Assembly: GCA_016861165.1 (NCBI GenBank)
Contig: BOKV01000005.1
Coordinates: forward strand, 107,728 to 171,727
Direction of reading: 5' to 3'
Source: Alphaproteobacteria bacterium
Lineage (GTDB): Bacteria; Pseudomonadota; Alphaproteobacteria; Rhizobiales; Rhizobiaceae
DNA: 64,000 bases
Shown: positions 49,894 through 62,020 of the stretch, in pieces
Numbering within the stretch: position 1 is the first letter of the stretch
Layout of the letters: the number at the start of each line of letters is the position of its first letter
Program-made: the position numbers and the translations under genes
Notes under the pieces: generated by a model
The model's database searches: none
Told to the model about the DNA's origin: nothing
Seen by the model: the letters and a program-made list of their open reading frames with translations, nothing else

Positions 49894-50046
49894 GCAAGCC
49901 CGCAAGGCAAGGGCCACTTGCCCGCCGCCCGGCCCGTGGCCGGCCGCGGCGCGGCCGACCGCGACGCCGGAATTTCGGCGCAATCGGATGCATGGTAGCC
50001 TCGCCGCCGGCCATGACCGGCGATTCGCCGTCCGGAGGGGGAGTCC

Positions 50047-50847
50047 ATGACCGACCGCAGAGATTTCATCCGCCAAGGCGCGGCGTTGCTGGCTCTGGCC
50101 GCGCTGGCGCCGGTGCTGCCGTCGGCGGCCGTGGCCAAGACCTTTGGCGGCGTCTCCTACGGGCCAAACAGCCTCGACATCTACACCCCCGACACCGACA
50201 ACGCGCCGGTCATCGTCTATGTCCACGGCGGCGCCTGGCGCGCCGGTTCGCGGGGCGAGGCGCGCGGACCCGCCGCCTATTTCAACAGCCTCGGCTACAT
50301 CGTGGTCTCCGTCGGCTATTCGCTGAGCGGACCGGCCGACCGCCAGGCCGACGAGATCGGCGCCGCGGTACGCTGGGTCAAGGCCAACATCTCCAAATAT
50401 GGCGGCAATCCCGGTCGCGTCGCGCTGATGGGCCATTCGGCCGGCACGCATCTGGCGGCGCTCGCCGCCCTGTCGGGCCGCGCGCCGGGCGTGCGCGCGC
50501 TCATCGCCAACGACACCGGCGCCTATGACCTCGCCTACCTGGCCGAGATCCACAATGGCCGCCTGCCGGTGCTCTACGCCGCGCTCAACAACCCGTCGAA
50601 ATGGAACGCCTGGTCGCCGATCTCCTATGCCGGCGGCGGCGGCATGCCGGTCCTCGTCGCCTGGTCGGGCGCGAAGTTCCGTCACCAGGTCTCGACCCGC
50701 TTCGCCGACGCGCTCGCCGCGCGCGGCCACGCGGTCACCCGCTTCGACGGCAAGGGCTACAGCCACCTGTCGATCCGCAGCGCGGTCGGCCGGCGCGGCG
50801 ACCCGCTCACCGCGGCGATCACCCGCTTCCTCGCGGCCCATCTGTGA
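50047..50847 (+). CDS. Exported alpha/beta hydrolase (carboxylesterase-like)
   Basis: The 266-residue protein starts MTDRRDFIRQGAALLALAAL, a twin-arginine signal (RRDFI) cleaved near 30. The BD-FAE/esterase layout follows: VIVYVHGGAWRAGSRGE (oxyanion HGG), VALMGHSAGTHLAAL with the nucleophile in GHSAG, and the catalytic His in KGYSHLSI. It likely hydrolyses short esters in the periplasm. AGGGGGAG precedes the ATG by several bases. Confidence 0.87.
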   Translation: MTDRRDFIRQGAALLALAALAPVLPSAAVAKTFGGVSYGPNSLDIYTPDTDNAPVIVYVHGGAWRAGSRGEARGPAAYFNSLGYIVVSVGYSLSGPADRQADEIGAAVRWVKANISKYGGNPGRVALMGHSAGTHLAALAALSGRAPGVRALIANDTGAYDLAYLAEIHNGRLPVLYAALNNPSKWNAWSPISYAGGGGMPVLVAWSGAKFRHQVSTRFADALAARGHAVTRFDGKGYSHLSIRSAVGRRGDPLTAAITRFLAAHL

Positions 50848-50896
50848 GGGCCGCCGCGCCGGCGGCTGCCCGCCCCTGGGGCCACTCTTGGCCGGG

Positions 50897-51544
50897 TCAG
50901 GGTGCCCGGCTGAACGCACCGGCCATACGGCGCTTGACCTCGGCGCAATAGGCCGAGCTGCGCCGGTTCATGCGCCTGGCGCCGTGGCCGGCATTGTATT
51001 TGAGCACCGTGCGGCAGATGTCGCCGCCGCCCAGGCGGTGTGCCTCGGCCAGATACTTCATGCCGTAGCGCAGGTTGGTCTCAGGGCTGTAGAGCGCCTC
51101 GACCGTCCCGGCGAATCCCAGTCCGCGCGCGGTCGCCGGCTTGATCTGCATCAGGCCGATCTCGCCGGCCCGCCCCCTGGCATTGGCACGGTAGTTGCTC
51201 TCGATGCCGATCACCGCGTGGGCGAGCGCCAGCGGCACGCCATGCGCGGCGGCGTGGCGGGCGATGATCGCATCATAGCGGCTGCGCTTGCCGGCGAGCG
51301 CCGGGGCCGCCGCCGATCGGCGGCTGGCGCCGACCTGGGCGACCTGCTCGCCCGGCCGCGCGAGCGCGGCGGCATTGGCCCGCATGGCCGCGAGCCACGA
51401 CTGGGTCGCGGCTTGCGCCGCGGCGGCGGGGGTGGCCCGGCCGCCGGTTTCGGAGCCGGCCGCGCTCGCCGGCTGGCCGCCGAGAGCCGTCAAGAGCACG
51501 ATCGCGGCCGCCATGCCGGCCACGGTCCTGGGTTTCCGCATCAT
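50897..51544 (-). CDS. Lytic transglycosylase (SLT domain)
   Basis: Lytic transglycosylases cut murein with anhydro-MurNAc formation. The 215 residues have a signal peptide (MMRKPRTVAGMAAAIVLLTA, to about 28), an Ala-rich stretch, and a compact SLT domain: AVIGIESNYRANARG with the catalytic Glu, GLMQIKPATARGLGF, NLRYGMKYLAEAH and KYNAGHGARR. It ends convergently 50 bases from the esterase gene. Confidence 0.87.
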   Translation of the reverse strand: MMRKPRTVAGMAAAIVLLTALGGQPASAAGSETGGRATPAAAAQAATQSWLAAMRANAAALARPGEQVAQVGASRRSAAAPALAGKRSRYDAIIARHAAAHGVPLALAHAVIGIESNYRANARGRAGEIGLMQIKPATARGLGFAGTVEALYSPETNLRYGMKYLAEAHRLGGGDICRTVLKYNAGHGARRMNRRSSAYCAEVKRRMAGAFSRAP

Positions 51545-51713
51545 TCCTGCCTTTCTGCTTGGCCGGTCCGCCATTCCCGAATCCGCCCGGCTGATTGGTT
51601 TGCCGTGGCCGGAACTCACCCGTCGGACCGATGCTTGGTTGACGCAAGGTTCATGCTGCGGTGCAGCACGGGCGCATAAGCGGGCCGAGCCGGGCGAGAT
51701 TGTGGCCGCCCGT

Positions 51714-52493
51714 TCAACTGGTGTTGCGGAATGTTTCAGCGCGTGTGCCGGCCAGCGCGGCGACCAGCCGGTCGAGCGTGGCGCGTGTCGAGGGGTCGGC
51801 GATGCCGTCGACGCGGGCCGGACGGAAATGGCGCTGGAAGGCGGTCACCACGGCGACGGTCGCCTCGTCATAGGCGCCGCCGGCGTCGATCCCGTAACCA
51901 TAGGCGGCGAGCTTGGCCCGCAGCGCCACCACGGCCTCGTCACGATCGCCGGCCCTGAGCGCCGGCCCGTCGGCGATCGGCTCCGGTTCCACCCAGTGGC
52001 CGACGCCGGCCGCGTGCAGCCTCGCCCAGTCGAACTTCTCGCCGGGGTCGCGCTTGCGCGTCGGCGCCACGTCGGAATGGGCGACGATGTTGCGCGCGGG
52101 GATGGCGCGGCGCCCGGCGATGTCGGCGCATAGCGCCACGACAGCGGCCATCTGCGGCTCGGGGAACGGCGGATAGCCGAATTCGTGGCCGGGATTGGCG
52201 ATCTCGATGCCGACGGAACGCGAATTGACGTCGCGCCGGCCGCGCCAGCACGACACGCCGGCGTGCCAGGCGCGCCGGTCCTCCGGCACCATCTGCACGA
52301 TGCGGCCGTCCTCGAAGACGAAATAGTGGCAGGAGACGCGGCTCTGCGCCGCACACAGCCAGTCGAGCGCCGCCTCGGACGACTCCATGCCGGTATAGTG
52401 CAGGACGATCATGTCGAGCGCTTCGCTCGGCGCCCGGCATTCGCTGTTGGCCGCCGGCCGCAGCGCGCATGCCAGGCGGGTGTCCGCCTTCAC
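51714..52493 (-). CDS. N-acetylmuramoyl-L-alanine amidase (AmiD-like)
   Basis: A zinc amidase of the Amidase_2 family with a C-terminal peptidoglycan-binding domain. His32 (MIVLHYTGMESSEAALDWL), WHAGVSCWRGRRDVNSRSVG, IEIANPGHEFGYPPF and IVAHSDVAPTRKRDPGEKFDW carry the metal ligands. The PG_binding_1-type helices are at about 180-250. No signal peptide is visible, so like AmpD it may act in the cytoplasm on recycled anhydro-muropeptides, though AmiD itself is a lipoprotein. It overlaps the TerB/J gene by four bases. Confidence 0.9.
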   Translation of the reverse strand: MKADTRLACALRPAANSECRAPSEALDMIVLHYTGMESSEAALDWLCAAQSRVSCHYFVFEDGRIVQMVPEDRRAWHAGVSCWRGRRDVNSRSVGIEIANPGHEFGYPPFPEPQMAAVVALCADIAGRRAIPARNIVAHSDVAPTRKRDPGEKFDWARLHAAGVGHWVEPEPIADGPALRAGDRDEAVVALRAKLAAYGYGIDAGGAYDEATVAVVTAFQRHFRPARVDGIADPSTRATLDRLVAALAGTRAETFRNTS

Positions 52494-53188
52494 AATCCGC
52501 GCTCCGCGCTCACCTTCTCCCAGGCCTCGTTGATCGCCGCCAGCCGGTCGTTGGCGATCGACACGAACTCCTCCGGCACGCCGCGCGCGATCAGCCGGTC
52601 GGGATGGTTGTCGCGCACCAGCTGGCGGTAGTGGCTCTTGAGCGTGTCGTCGTCCCAGCCGCGCTCGGCGCCGAGCGCCTCGAACGGGTCGGCGCCGGCG
52701 GCGGCGACATGGCGGGCCTTGATGCGCCGATAGGTGCGCTTGGCCAGGCCGAATATGCCGGCGACCTGATCGAGGAAACCCATCTCGCGCTCATGCAGCA
52801 GGCCGTCCGCCTTGGCGATGTGGAACAGCCCGTCCATCACGTCCTCGAGGATTTCCTCATCCCCCGGAAACAGCCTGACGACCTGCTGGGCATAGGATTC
52901 GAAGCCGGCCACGTCCTGCTTGGCCAGGTTGTAGAGCCGGGCGACATTGGCGCCTTCCTGCTCGGGAATGTGGAAGATCTCGCGGAAGGCCGTCACCTCG
53001 TCGGCGGTCACCACGCCGTCGGCCTTGGCCATCTTGGCCGACAGCGCGATCATCGCGACCGAGAACGCTACCTGGCGCCGGGTCAGCGCATCGCCGGCAA
53101 AGGCAATCTTCACCCGCTCCACCACCGAGGTGAAAGCTTCCGTCGTCGCTGCCGAAAACAGGTCGCCGAAACGGGTCCAGACCGCCAT
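52490..53188 (-). CDS. DjlA-like protein: TerB domain plus J domain
   Basis: In 232 residues the TerB-like helical domain (about 35-150, VAMIALSAKMAKADGVVTAD and GLFHIAKADGLLHEREM) is followed by a J domain (about 165-232) with NHPDRL, the HPD tripeptide that stimulates DnaK ATPase. DjlA-type co-chaperones link envelope stress to DnaK; this one lacks the N-terminal membrane anchor of E. coli DjlA. Its stop overlaps the amidase start, an arrangement common in rhizobia. Confidence 0.9.
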   Translation of the reverse strand: MAVWTRFGDLFSAATTEAFTSVVERVKIAFAGDALTRRQVAFSVAMIALSAKMAKADGVVTADEVTAFREIFHIPEQEGANVARLYNLAKQDVAGFESYAQQVVRLFPGDEEILEDVMDGLFHIAKADGLLHEREMGFLDQVAGIFGLAKRTYRRIKARHVAAAGADPFEALGAERGWDDDTLKSHYRQLVRDNHPDRLIARGVPEEFVSIANDRLAAINEAWEKVSAERGL

Positions 53189-53276
53189 GGCAGTCTAATA
53201 GTTGAATTCGCGGGACAGTTGAAGGGGCCAGTGCTGGGCCGGTGCCGACACAGTGCCGATCCGGGCGGCGCCGGTG

Positions 53277-53387
53277 CTAAGCCGGCTGGACGGGTTCGGC
53301 CGTCTCGTCTGTGTCTTCGAGGCAAGTGCCGGCCGCCGTCGACGCCAGCAGCAGGAAGAAGGTCAGTGCCAGAAGCAGTTTTTCCAT
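53277..53387 (-). CDS. Small secreted peptide, unknown
   Basis: A 36-codon frame: MEKLLLALTFFLLLASTAAG forms a signal-like helix, then TCLEDTDETAEPVQPA, a short acidic tail with one cysteine. GGAGAG stands five bases before the ATG. A cysteine soon after the hydrophobic stretch might be lipidated, but the lipobox (STAAGTC) is poor. It is too short for confident calling and has no recognised family. It precedes the TerB/J gene by 89 bases. Confidence 0.4.
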   Translation of the reverse strand: MEKLLLALTFFLLLASTAAGTCLEDTDETAEPVQPA

Positions 53388-53554
53388 CTCGCTCTCCGGC
53401 CGCGGGGGTCCGCTGCAAGCAACGCTGAGGGCCGGTTTGGACGTCGGCCCCCGACTGTCATGCGACAAGCTGCACCAGCAGTTTGGAGAAATTTGGCTTC
53501 GATTGTGTCCAAAATCCGGCATGCGGCCGCGGCCGCCGGTTCCGGCCGCCCGTC

Positions 53555-54196
53555 TCAGCCCAGCCGGCCGATCGCCGCATAGGCCAGCGCCAGGTTGATG
53601 AGCGCGATGGCGCCGATCCAGGCGCCGGCGACGCGGACCGCCACCGAGCCCCGGAAGCCGCGCACCCGCGTGAGCGGCAGCCCGACGACGAGGAGGATGG
53701 CCAGGCCGGTGAGCCCGGCCGCCGCCACCGCCTTGACGAGGCCGGCGCCGGTCGGCTCGTCCGGCACGATGCCGACCGACAGCACGAAGGCGAGCGCGAA
53801 CACCATGGCGACCCCGAACAGGGGCGCGATGGCACGCAAGCCGGCGACGGCGAGTCCGGCGATGAGCGCGGCGACCAGCGGCGCGTACCAGTAGGCCGAC
53901 AGCCAGGCGACCGCCAGATGTGCGCCCTTGCCGGCCATCAGCCCGGCGATGAAGGCGAACGCCGCCGAGGCGAAAGCGGCGGCCGGCATGCGCCCGGCGA
54001 CCAGCGCCGCCGCCAGCACCAGGAGCAGCTGCTCGGCGATGACCAGCGGATGCAGCATCAGCGCCGCAAAGCCGGTGACCCCGGGAATGGCCTCGTGCGC
54101 GGCCGCCGGCACCGCCGCCACCAGCCACGAGGCGATCGCCGCCGCAGCCGCAGCAAGCCGCGTCGGCACGTCAAGCCGCGAGGAAATAGACGCCAC
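53555..54196 (-). CDS. HupE-like membrane protein (second of pair)
   Basis: The 213-residue product has a signal-like start, an AAAHEAIPG junction with a histidine right after cleavage, and about six hydrophobic segments including MLHPLVIAEQLLLVLAAALV. The topology and the His after the signal recall HupE/UreJ, though the metal motif of HupE is missing. The start is uncertain: GTG at 54196 (overlapping hupE by 26 bases) or GTG at 54169, one base after the hupE stop. It may form a two-subunit transporter with hupE. Confidence 0.6.
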   Translation of the reverse strand: MASISSRLDVPTRLAAAAAAIASWLVAAVPAAAHEAIPGVTGFAALMLHPLVIAEQLLLVLAAALVAGRMPAAAFASAAFAFIAGLMAGKGAHLAVAWLSAYWYAPLVAALIAGLAVAGLRAIAPLFGVAMVFALAFVLSVGIVPDEPTGAGLVKAVAAAGLTGLAILLVVGLPLTRVRGFRGSVAVRVAGAWIGAIALINLALAYAAIGRLG

Positions 54197-54773
54197 CGGC
54201 CGCGATCAAGGCGCCGGCGCCGCGCACGGCGAGCGCGCCGAGCGGCCGCGCCGCCAAGAGGCCGAAGGCGATGCCGGCCAGGTGCAGCAGGCCGGTTGAA
54301 ATGACGAAGCCGGCGCTGTAGGCGACCGAGTTCGCCGCCTGCGGCAGTTCGGTGCCGTGGGCGTGGCCGTGAAAGATGGCAAAGGCGCCGACCAGCACCG
54401 CCGCCACCCAGATCGGCGGCCGGAACGCGGCGGCGACGGCGAGCCCGAGCAGCACCGCCGACAGCGCGATGCCGGTTTCGACCTCGGGAATCGGCACGCC
54501 GACGACGCCTAGCGCGCCGCCCACGGCCATCACCAGCGGAAAGACGATCGGCAGCACCCAGATTGCCGAGCGGCCGAGGAACGCTCCCCACAGCCCGACC
54601 GCCACCATGGCGATGACATGGTCGGGTCCGAGCACCGGATGCCGCAGACCGGCCAGGAAACCGCCGGCCACGCCCTCGCCGGTGTGGGCCAGCGCCGGCG
54701 GCGCCGTGGCGATGAGCAGCGCCAGCGCGGCCAGCGCGACGGCAAGCGGCTGCGGTCGTTCGGTATCGGTCAT
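54171..54773 (-). CDS. hupE: HupE/UreJ family metal transporter
   Basis: HupE proteins carry nickel (or cobalt) into cells for hydrogenase or urease. The 200-residue protein has a signal peptide ending PALAH, then GLRHPVLGPDHVIAMVAVGLWG, which holds the HPxxGxDH motif essential in HupE, and HGHAHGTELPQ, a second histidine cluster. GGAG lies eight bases before the ATG. No hydrogenase or urease gene is in the window, so its user is unknown. Confidence 0.85.
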   Translation of the reverse strand: MTDTERPQPLAVALAALALLIATAPPALAHTGEGVAGGFLAGLRHPVLGPDHVIAMVAVGLWGAFLGRSAIWVLPIVFPLVMAVGGALGVVGVPIPEVETGIALSAVLLGLAVAAAFRPPIWVAAVLVGAFAIFHGHAHGTELPQAANSVAYSAGFVISTGLLHLAGIAFGLLAARPLGALAVRGAGALIAAGGVYFLAA

Positions 54774-54860
54774 GGTCGGTGCTCCGGCGGGCGGCGACCG
54801 GTTGAGCCTAGCGGATTCGCTTCGCAAGGCAACCTTGGCCACGAGATGACAGGCGGCGAC

Positions 54861-54893
54861 GGGGCCGGCAGGAGGGGCATCGCTGCCGGCCCC
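54861..54893 (-). terminator. Strong hairpin between the MarR-like gene and hupE
   Basis: GGGGCCGGCAG (54861-54871) pairs perfectly with CTGCCGGCCCC (54883-54893) around an 11-base loop. It lies between two same-strand genes, 120 bases after the MarR-like stop. Without a T run it may be a weak terminator or a leader structure of hupE. Confidence 0.4.
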
Positions 54894-55012
54894 AGGCGGC
54901 CGATCGTCCGGCTCGCGCCGGCAAGGCCACCGCTCCCTTGCGGGGCATGGCCGATGATGCCGGTCGACAGTCGCGGCGCCATGCGCTGGATCAAATTGCC
55001 CAGCCGAAGGCA

Positions 55013-55537
55013 CTACAGGCTCGCCGCGGCCCTTGCCGCCTGGTCGTATTGGCCGGAAAGCGCACGCATCAGCCCGGCCAGCCGCGATACTTCCCCCTCC
55101 TCAAGGCCCAGCGTCTTGACCGAGGCAACGAGCAGCGCCTCGCGCAACTGGTGATAGCGCGCGCAGGCGGCCTCGCCCCGCGCAGTGATGGCGACCGTCT
55201 TCTCCTTGCCGCGCCGGCCGGTCGCCACCAGCCCGGCGGCCGAGAGCTTCTTGATGGCGTAGTTGACCAGATGCGTGTCCTCGACATTCATGACGAGGCA
55301 AAGGTCGGCGAGCGTCTTGGCGCGGCCGCGATGGTTGACCTGGTGCAGCACGAGCACGTCGGTCGCCGTCAGCCCGGCTACCCCGCTCGCCGCCGTCGCC
55401 CGCACCATCCAGCGGTGCCAGGCGTTGACGGTGACGTTGAGCGCGAATTCCAGTTCCGACAGCGCCGGCATGGCGCCGGCCGCCAGATGCGCGGCCGAGA
55501 CCACCGGGCCGATGCCGTCCTTGCTGGTGCTGTCCAT
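55013..55537 (-). CDS. MarR-type winged-helix regulator
   Basis: The 174-residue protein has the MarR-like layout: [20 protein letters not shown] dimer helices, [41 protein letters not shown] (recognition helix) and the wing [20 protein letters not shown] lies seven bases before the ATG at 55537. It is divergent from the 5-oxoprolinase gene, which it likely controls, with 86 bases between starts. The ligand may be the substrate of that enzyme. Confidence 0.85.
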   Translation of the reverse strand: MDSTSKDGIGPVVSAAHLAAGAMPALSELEFALNVTVNAWHRWMVRATAASGVAGLTATDVLVLHQVNHRGRAKTLADLCLVMNVEDTHLVNYAIKKLSAAGLVATGRRGKEKTVAITARGEAACARYHQLREALLVASVKTLGLEEGEVSRLAGLMRALSGQYDQAARAAASL

Positions 55538-55551
55538 CGTCAAGCTCCTCA

Positions 55552-55569
55552 TTGACAATTTATCGACAA
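55552..55569. promoter_or_regulatory. Candidate operator between the MarR-like and oxoprolinase genes
   Basis: TTGACAATTTATCGACAA is an imperfect palindrome (arms TTGAC/GACAA) in the only AT-rich part of the 86-base divergent spacer. TTGACA may also serve as the -35 of the oxoprolinase promoter, so binding would block it. Confidence 0.45.
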
Positions 55570-55623
55570 AATGTTGGTGTTGGCAAGTCCGATCGCCGCA
55601 CCGACTGCAATGGAGCCAAACGC

Positions 55624-59409
<3,786 letters not shown>

Positions 59410-59473
59410 CGGTTTGTGCGGCTTGTTCTTGCGCCAGTATGCATTACATTGTCATTCAGCAATGGAGCAGCTC

Positions 59474-59737
59474 ATGTCCGCGAACGCATTGGTTCAGGCC
59501 CGGATCAACAAGGAAATCAAGGACGAGGCGGCCGTCGTCCTCGAAGCCATGGGATTGACGGTGTCGGACGCTGTGCGTCTGCTGTTGACCCGGATCGCCC
59601 GCGAAAAGGAGCTGCCCTTCGAACCGCTCGTTCCCAATGCGGACACCATCGCAGCGATGAAGGAGGCCCGCACCGGCAACTTGCCGAGCGTCGACACGGT
59701 CGAGGAGCTGCTGGACGCGCTCAATGCGCAGGATTGA
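59474..59737 (+). CDS. relB: RelB/DinJ-type antitoxin
   Basis: An 87-residue ribbon-helix-helix protein, starting MSANALVQARINKEIKDEAA, with EAMGLTVSDAVRLLLTRIA, the RelB/DinJ pattern, and a C-terminal PSVDTVEELLDAL helix for toxin binding. GGAG precedes the ATG at 59474; an ATG four codons upstream is possible. It overlaps the toxin gene by 14 bases. Confidence 0.88.
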   Translation: MSANALVQARINKEIKDEAAVVLEAMGLTVSDAVRLLLTRIAREKELPFEPLVPNADTIAAMKEARTGNLPSVDTVEELLDALNAQD

Positions 59738-60005
59738 GTGGACCCGCCGTTTCGCCAAGGACTACAAGCGCGAAAAGAAGGGCCGGCATCGAACCAAGCT
59801 GGACATGGAGCTGGGAGCGGTCGTGGTGTTGCTTGCCGATGACCGTTCCTTGGACGAGCGACACCGCGACCACGCGCTGACCGGCAATTGGAAAGACCAT
59901 CGCGATTGTCACATTCGCCCCGATCTCGTTCTGATCTATTGCAAGCCTGACGGGAAGACCTTGCGCCTGGTGCGTCTCGGCTCGCACTCCGAACTCAGCC
60001 TCTGA
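59724..60005 (+). CDS. yafQ: YafQ-type RelE-fold toxin
   Basis: A 93-residue toxin of the YafQ branch of the RelE superfamily, ribosome-dependent mRNA endonucleases. It begins MRRIEWTRRFAKDYKREKKG and has the typical YafQ end: HALTGNWKDHRDCHIRPDLV, LIYCKPDGKTLRLVRLGSHSEL, with histidines in the positions thought to be catalytic. It is the third complete toxin-antitoxin pair in the window. Confidence 0.9.
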   Translation: MRRIEWTRRFAKDYKREKKGRHRTKLDMELGAVVVLLADDRSLDERHRDHALTGNWKDHRDCHIRPDLVLIYCKPDGKTLRLVRLGSHSELSL

Positions 60006-60012
60006 GGCGCCC

Positions 60013-60027
60013 TTAACCCGCCATTAA
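60013..60027 (+). promoter_or_regulatory. CtrA-type binding site upstream of a small gene
   Basis: TTAA-CCCGCCA-TTAA matches the CtrA consensus exactly and is followed by CCAT, so it also contains the variant TTAACCAT. It is 52 bases before the ATG of the 66-residue protein gene. Confidence 0.6.
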
Positions 60028-60079
60028 CCATGTCGGGCCTACGCTCCGGCCATTCCCGCAAGCGAGGGAGTGGCGTTTC

Positions 60080-60280
60080 ATGTTTGATTCGATCCGCAAG
60101 CCTCGACTGACCCGCTTCGAGGACCTCGTCGTCCTCGTGCGCGAACTCGATCGCATGGGTGTTTCCGGCACGGCAGTCTACCAGCGCATCGCCGAGATCG
60201 GCCCGGTCGATCTCGACCTGCTCGCCGACGTGCTCGCCTTCGAAGCGAAAGCTTCCCTGCCCCACCGCGCCGCTGCTTGA
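60080..60280 (+). CDS. Small conserved-looking protein, unknown function
   Basis: The 66 residues, MFDSIRKPRLTRFEDLVVLV then RELDRMGVSGTAVYQRIAEI, form amphipathic helices without signal peptide or membrane segment. AGGGAG precedes the ATG by about ten bases. I do not recognise a family. The perfect CtrA box in front suggests cell-cycle control. It lies 56 bases before the dehydratase gene, perhaps on one transcript. Confidence 0.65.
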   Translation: MFDSIRKPRLTRFEDLVVLVRELDRMGVSGTAVYQRIAEIGPVDLDLLADVLAFEAKASLPHRAAA

Positions 60281-60336
60281 CTTTCGACCGGCACGGGAGA
60301 AGGCTGGCCCGCTCATCCTGACCAGCGGGCCAGCCC

Positions 60337-61338
60337 ATGCTACCGGTACACGTTCCCGATCTGGACGAGATCAGCGCCGCCTACGCCTTCACCCGCCGCG
60401 CCTCGGTCGAGACGCCGCTGATCGAGGCCGACGCGCTCGCCCGCCAATGCGGCGCCGCGCGTGTCCTGGTCAAGGCCGAGAGCCTGCAGCGCACCGGTTC
60501 CTTCAAGTTCCGCGGCGCCTATTGGCGTGTCAGCCGGCTGACGCCGCAGGAGAAGCAGCGTGGCGTCGTCGCCTATTCCTCCGGCAATTTCGCGCAAGGC
60601 CTCGCCGCCGCCGCCCGCATGGCTGGCGTCTCGGCCAAGATCGTGATGCCGCAGGACGCTCCCGCCGCCAAGCGCCGGGGCGCCGAGGCGCATGGCGCCG
60701 AGATCGTGTCGGCCCGGCACGGCGACCGCCCGCGCGAGGAGGTCGCCGCCGGACTCGCCCGCACCATCGCCGCCGAAGAGGGGCGCGTGCTGCTGCATCC
60801 CTTCGACGATGCGGTCATCGTCGCCGGCCAGGCCGGCGCCGGTCTCGAGGCGATCGAACAGATGGAACGCCTCGAACTGCCCGCGCCCGATCTCGTCTAT
60901 TGCTGCGTTGGTGGCGGCGGCCTGATCGGCGGGGTGGCGCTTGCCTTCCATTATCTGCGCCCGAGGACCAGGGTGATCGCCGTCGAGCCGGAGGGCTATG
61001 ACGGCATGGGCCGCTCGCTCGACAATGCCGCCATCACCCGTGTCGCTTCCGGCACCGCGACCATCTGCGACGCGCTGCAGGCGACCGCCCCCGGCGAGGC
61101 GCCCTTCGCCGCCGCGAGGCGAGCCGGCATCGGCCACGTCGCGGTCGCCGATGCGCCCGTGCGCGCGGCTATGCGGCTAGCCTTCGAGACGCTGAAGCTG
61201 GTGCTGGAGCCGTCGGGCGCCGTCGCCATCGCCGCTCTCATGCAGGCGGAAGGCTCGCTCGCCGGCCAGTCGGTGCTGTGCTACGCCACCGGCGGCAACA
61301 TCACTTTCGACGACTTCGCCCGCATCGTCAGCGGCTGA
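60337..61338 (+). CDS. Threonine/serine dehydratase (PLP enzyme)
   Basis: The 333-residue enzyme of the tryptophan-synthase-beta fold deaminates threonine or serine to the 2-oxo acid. PLP lysine Lys57 is in RTGSFKFRGAYWR, VAYSSGNFAQGLA is the substrate loop and CCVGGGGLIGGVALA the phosphate-binding glycine loop. There is no C-terminal ACT domain, so it is the catabolic or serine racemase-like type rather than feedback-controlled IlvA. Confidence 0.88.
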   Translation: MLPVHVPDLDEISAAYAFTRRASVETPLIEADALARQCGAARVLVKAESLQRTGSFKFRGAYWRVSRLTPQEKQRGVVAYSSGNFAQGLAAAARMAGVSAKIVMPQDAPAAKRRGAEAHGAEIVSARHGDRPREEVAAGLARTIAAEEGRVLLHPFDDAVIVAGQAGAGLEAIEQMERLELPAPDLVYCCVGGGGLIGGVALAFHYLRPRTRVIAVEPEGYDGMGRSLDNAAITRVASGTATICDALQATAPGEAPFAAARRAGIGHVAVADAPVRAAMRLAFETLKLVLEPSGAVAIAALMQAEGSLAGQSVLCYATGGNITFDDFARIVSG

Positions 61339-61344
61339 ACCGCC

Positions 61345-61938
61345 TCAGACGCGCCGCACGCGCGGGCCGAGCCGCATGCCGGGCGGCGGCTCCTGCCCGA
61401 CCACCAGCACCCAGTAGTGGGTGTGGCGCGGGCTGCGGCCCGAGCGGTTGAACGCGTAGGCGATGCCGGCGCGGTCGTAGCGCGGCCGCAGCATGATCTG
61501 GCGGTGCTTGGGCGAGGCGAGCCAACCTTCGATCGCCTCCTCGACCGAGCCGTAGCCGACCCCGAGATTTTCGCCGGCCGAGCCCTCGAAGCCGACGGCG
61601 GCGATGCGCTGGGGGAAATAGGTGCCCGGCCCGAACTCGTGCCCGAACCTGCCGGTGCGCGCCATGTAGTCGGCGTGGTTCTGCGCCGCCTGCTGCAGCC
61701 GGGAATCGTGCTCGAAAGCCGCCAGCAGCAGTTTGCGCCGCGTCGCATTGACCGCCTGCAACCCCTGCGCGGGGCTGAAATCGAGCGGCTTGACCGTGCC
61801 CGCCTGCCGTCGCCCGGCATGGCTGGAGGCGGCCGAGCCGCCCAGCAGGCCGGCGCAACCCGACAGCGCCATGCCGGTGCCGATCACCACGCCGGCGATC
61901 AGCGCGCCGCGTCGCGAACAATGAAGGGTGGCCGCCAT
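61345..61938 (-). CDS. CAP-superfamily lipoprotein
   Basis: A 197-residue lipoprotein: signal segment MAATLHCSRRGALIAGVVIG, lipobox LSGC with Cys28. The CAP/SCP-like domain has FEHDSRLQQAAQNHADYMA, GRFGHEFGPGTYFPQRI, ENLGVGYGSVEEAIEGWL and SPKHRQIMLRPRYDRAGIAY. Such bacterial CAP proteins (YkwD-like) have no firm role. The gene is convergent with the dehydratase gene, seven bases away. Confidence 0.85.
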   Translation of the reverse strand: MAATLHCSRRGALIAGVVIGTGMALSGCAGLLGGSAASSHAGRRQAGTVKPLDFSPAQGLQAVNATRRKLLLAAFEHDSRLQQAAQNHADYMARTGRFGHEFGPGTYFPQRIAAVGFEGSAGENLGVGYGSVEEAIEGWLASPKHRQIMLRPRYDRAGIAYAFNRSGRSPRHTHYWVLVVGQEPPPGMRLGPRVRRV

Positions 61939-62020
61939 GATGTCCCCCGACCCGATGGGTCAACTTCTCGCCCGACTTTTGGGCCGAATGATGATGCGCG
62001 CGCATGTTTTTACAAATGCC

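Noticed and set aside
54774..55012. Possible cobalamin or nickel riboswitch in the hupE leader
   Set aside because: Apart from one strong hairpin I found no B12-box or other conserved riboswitch core.
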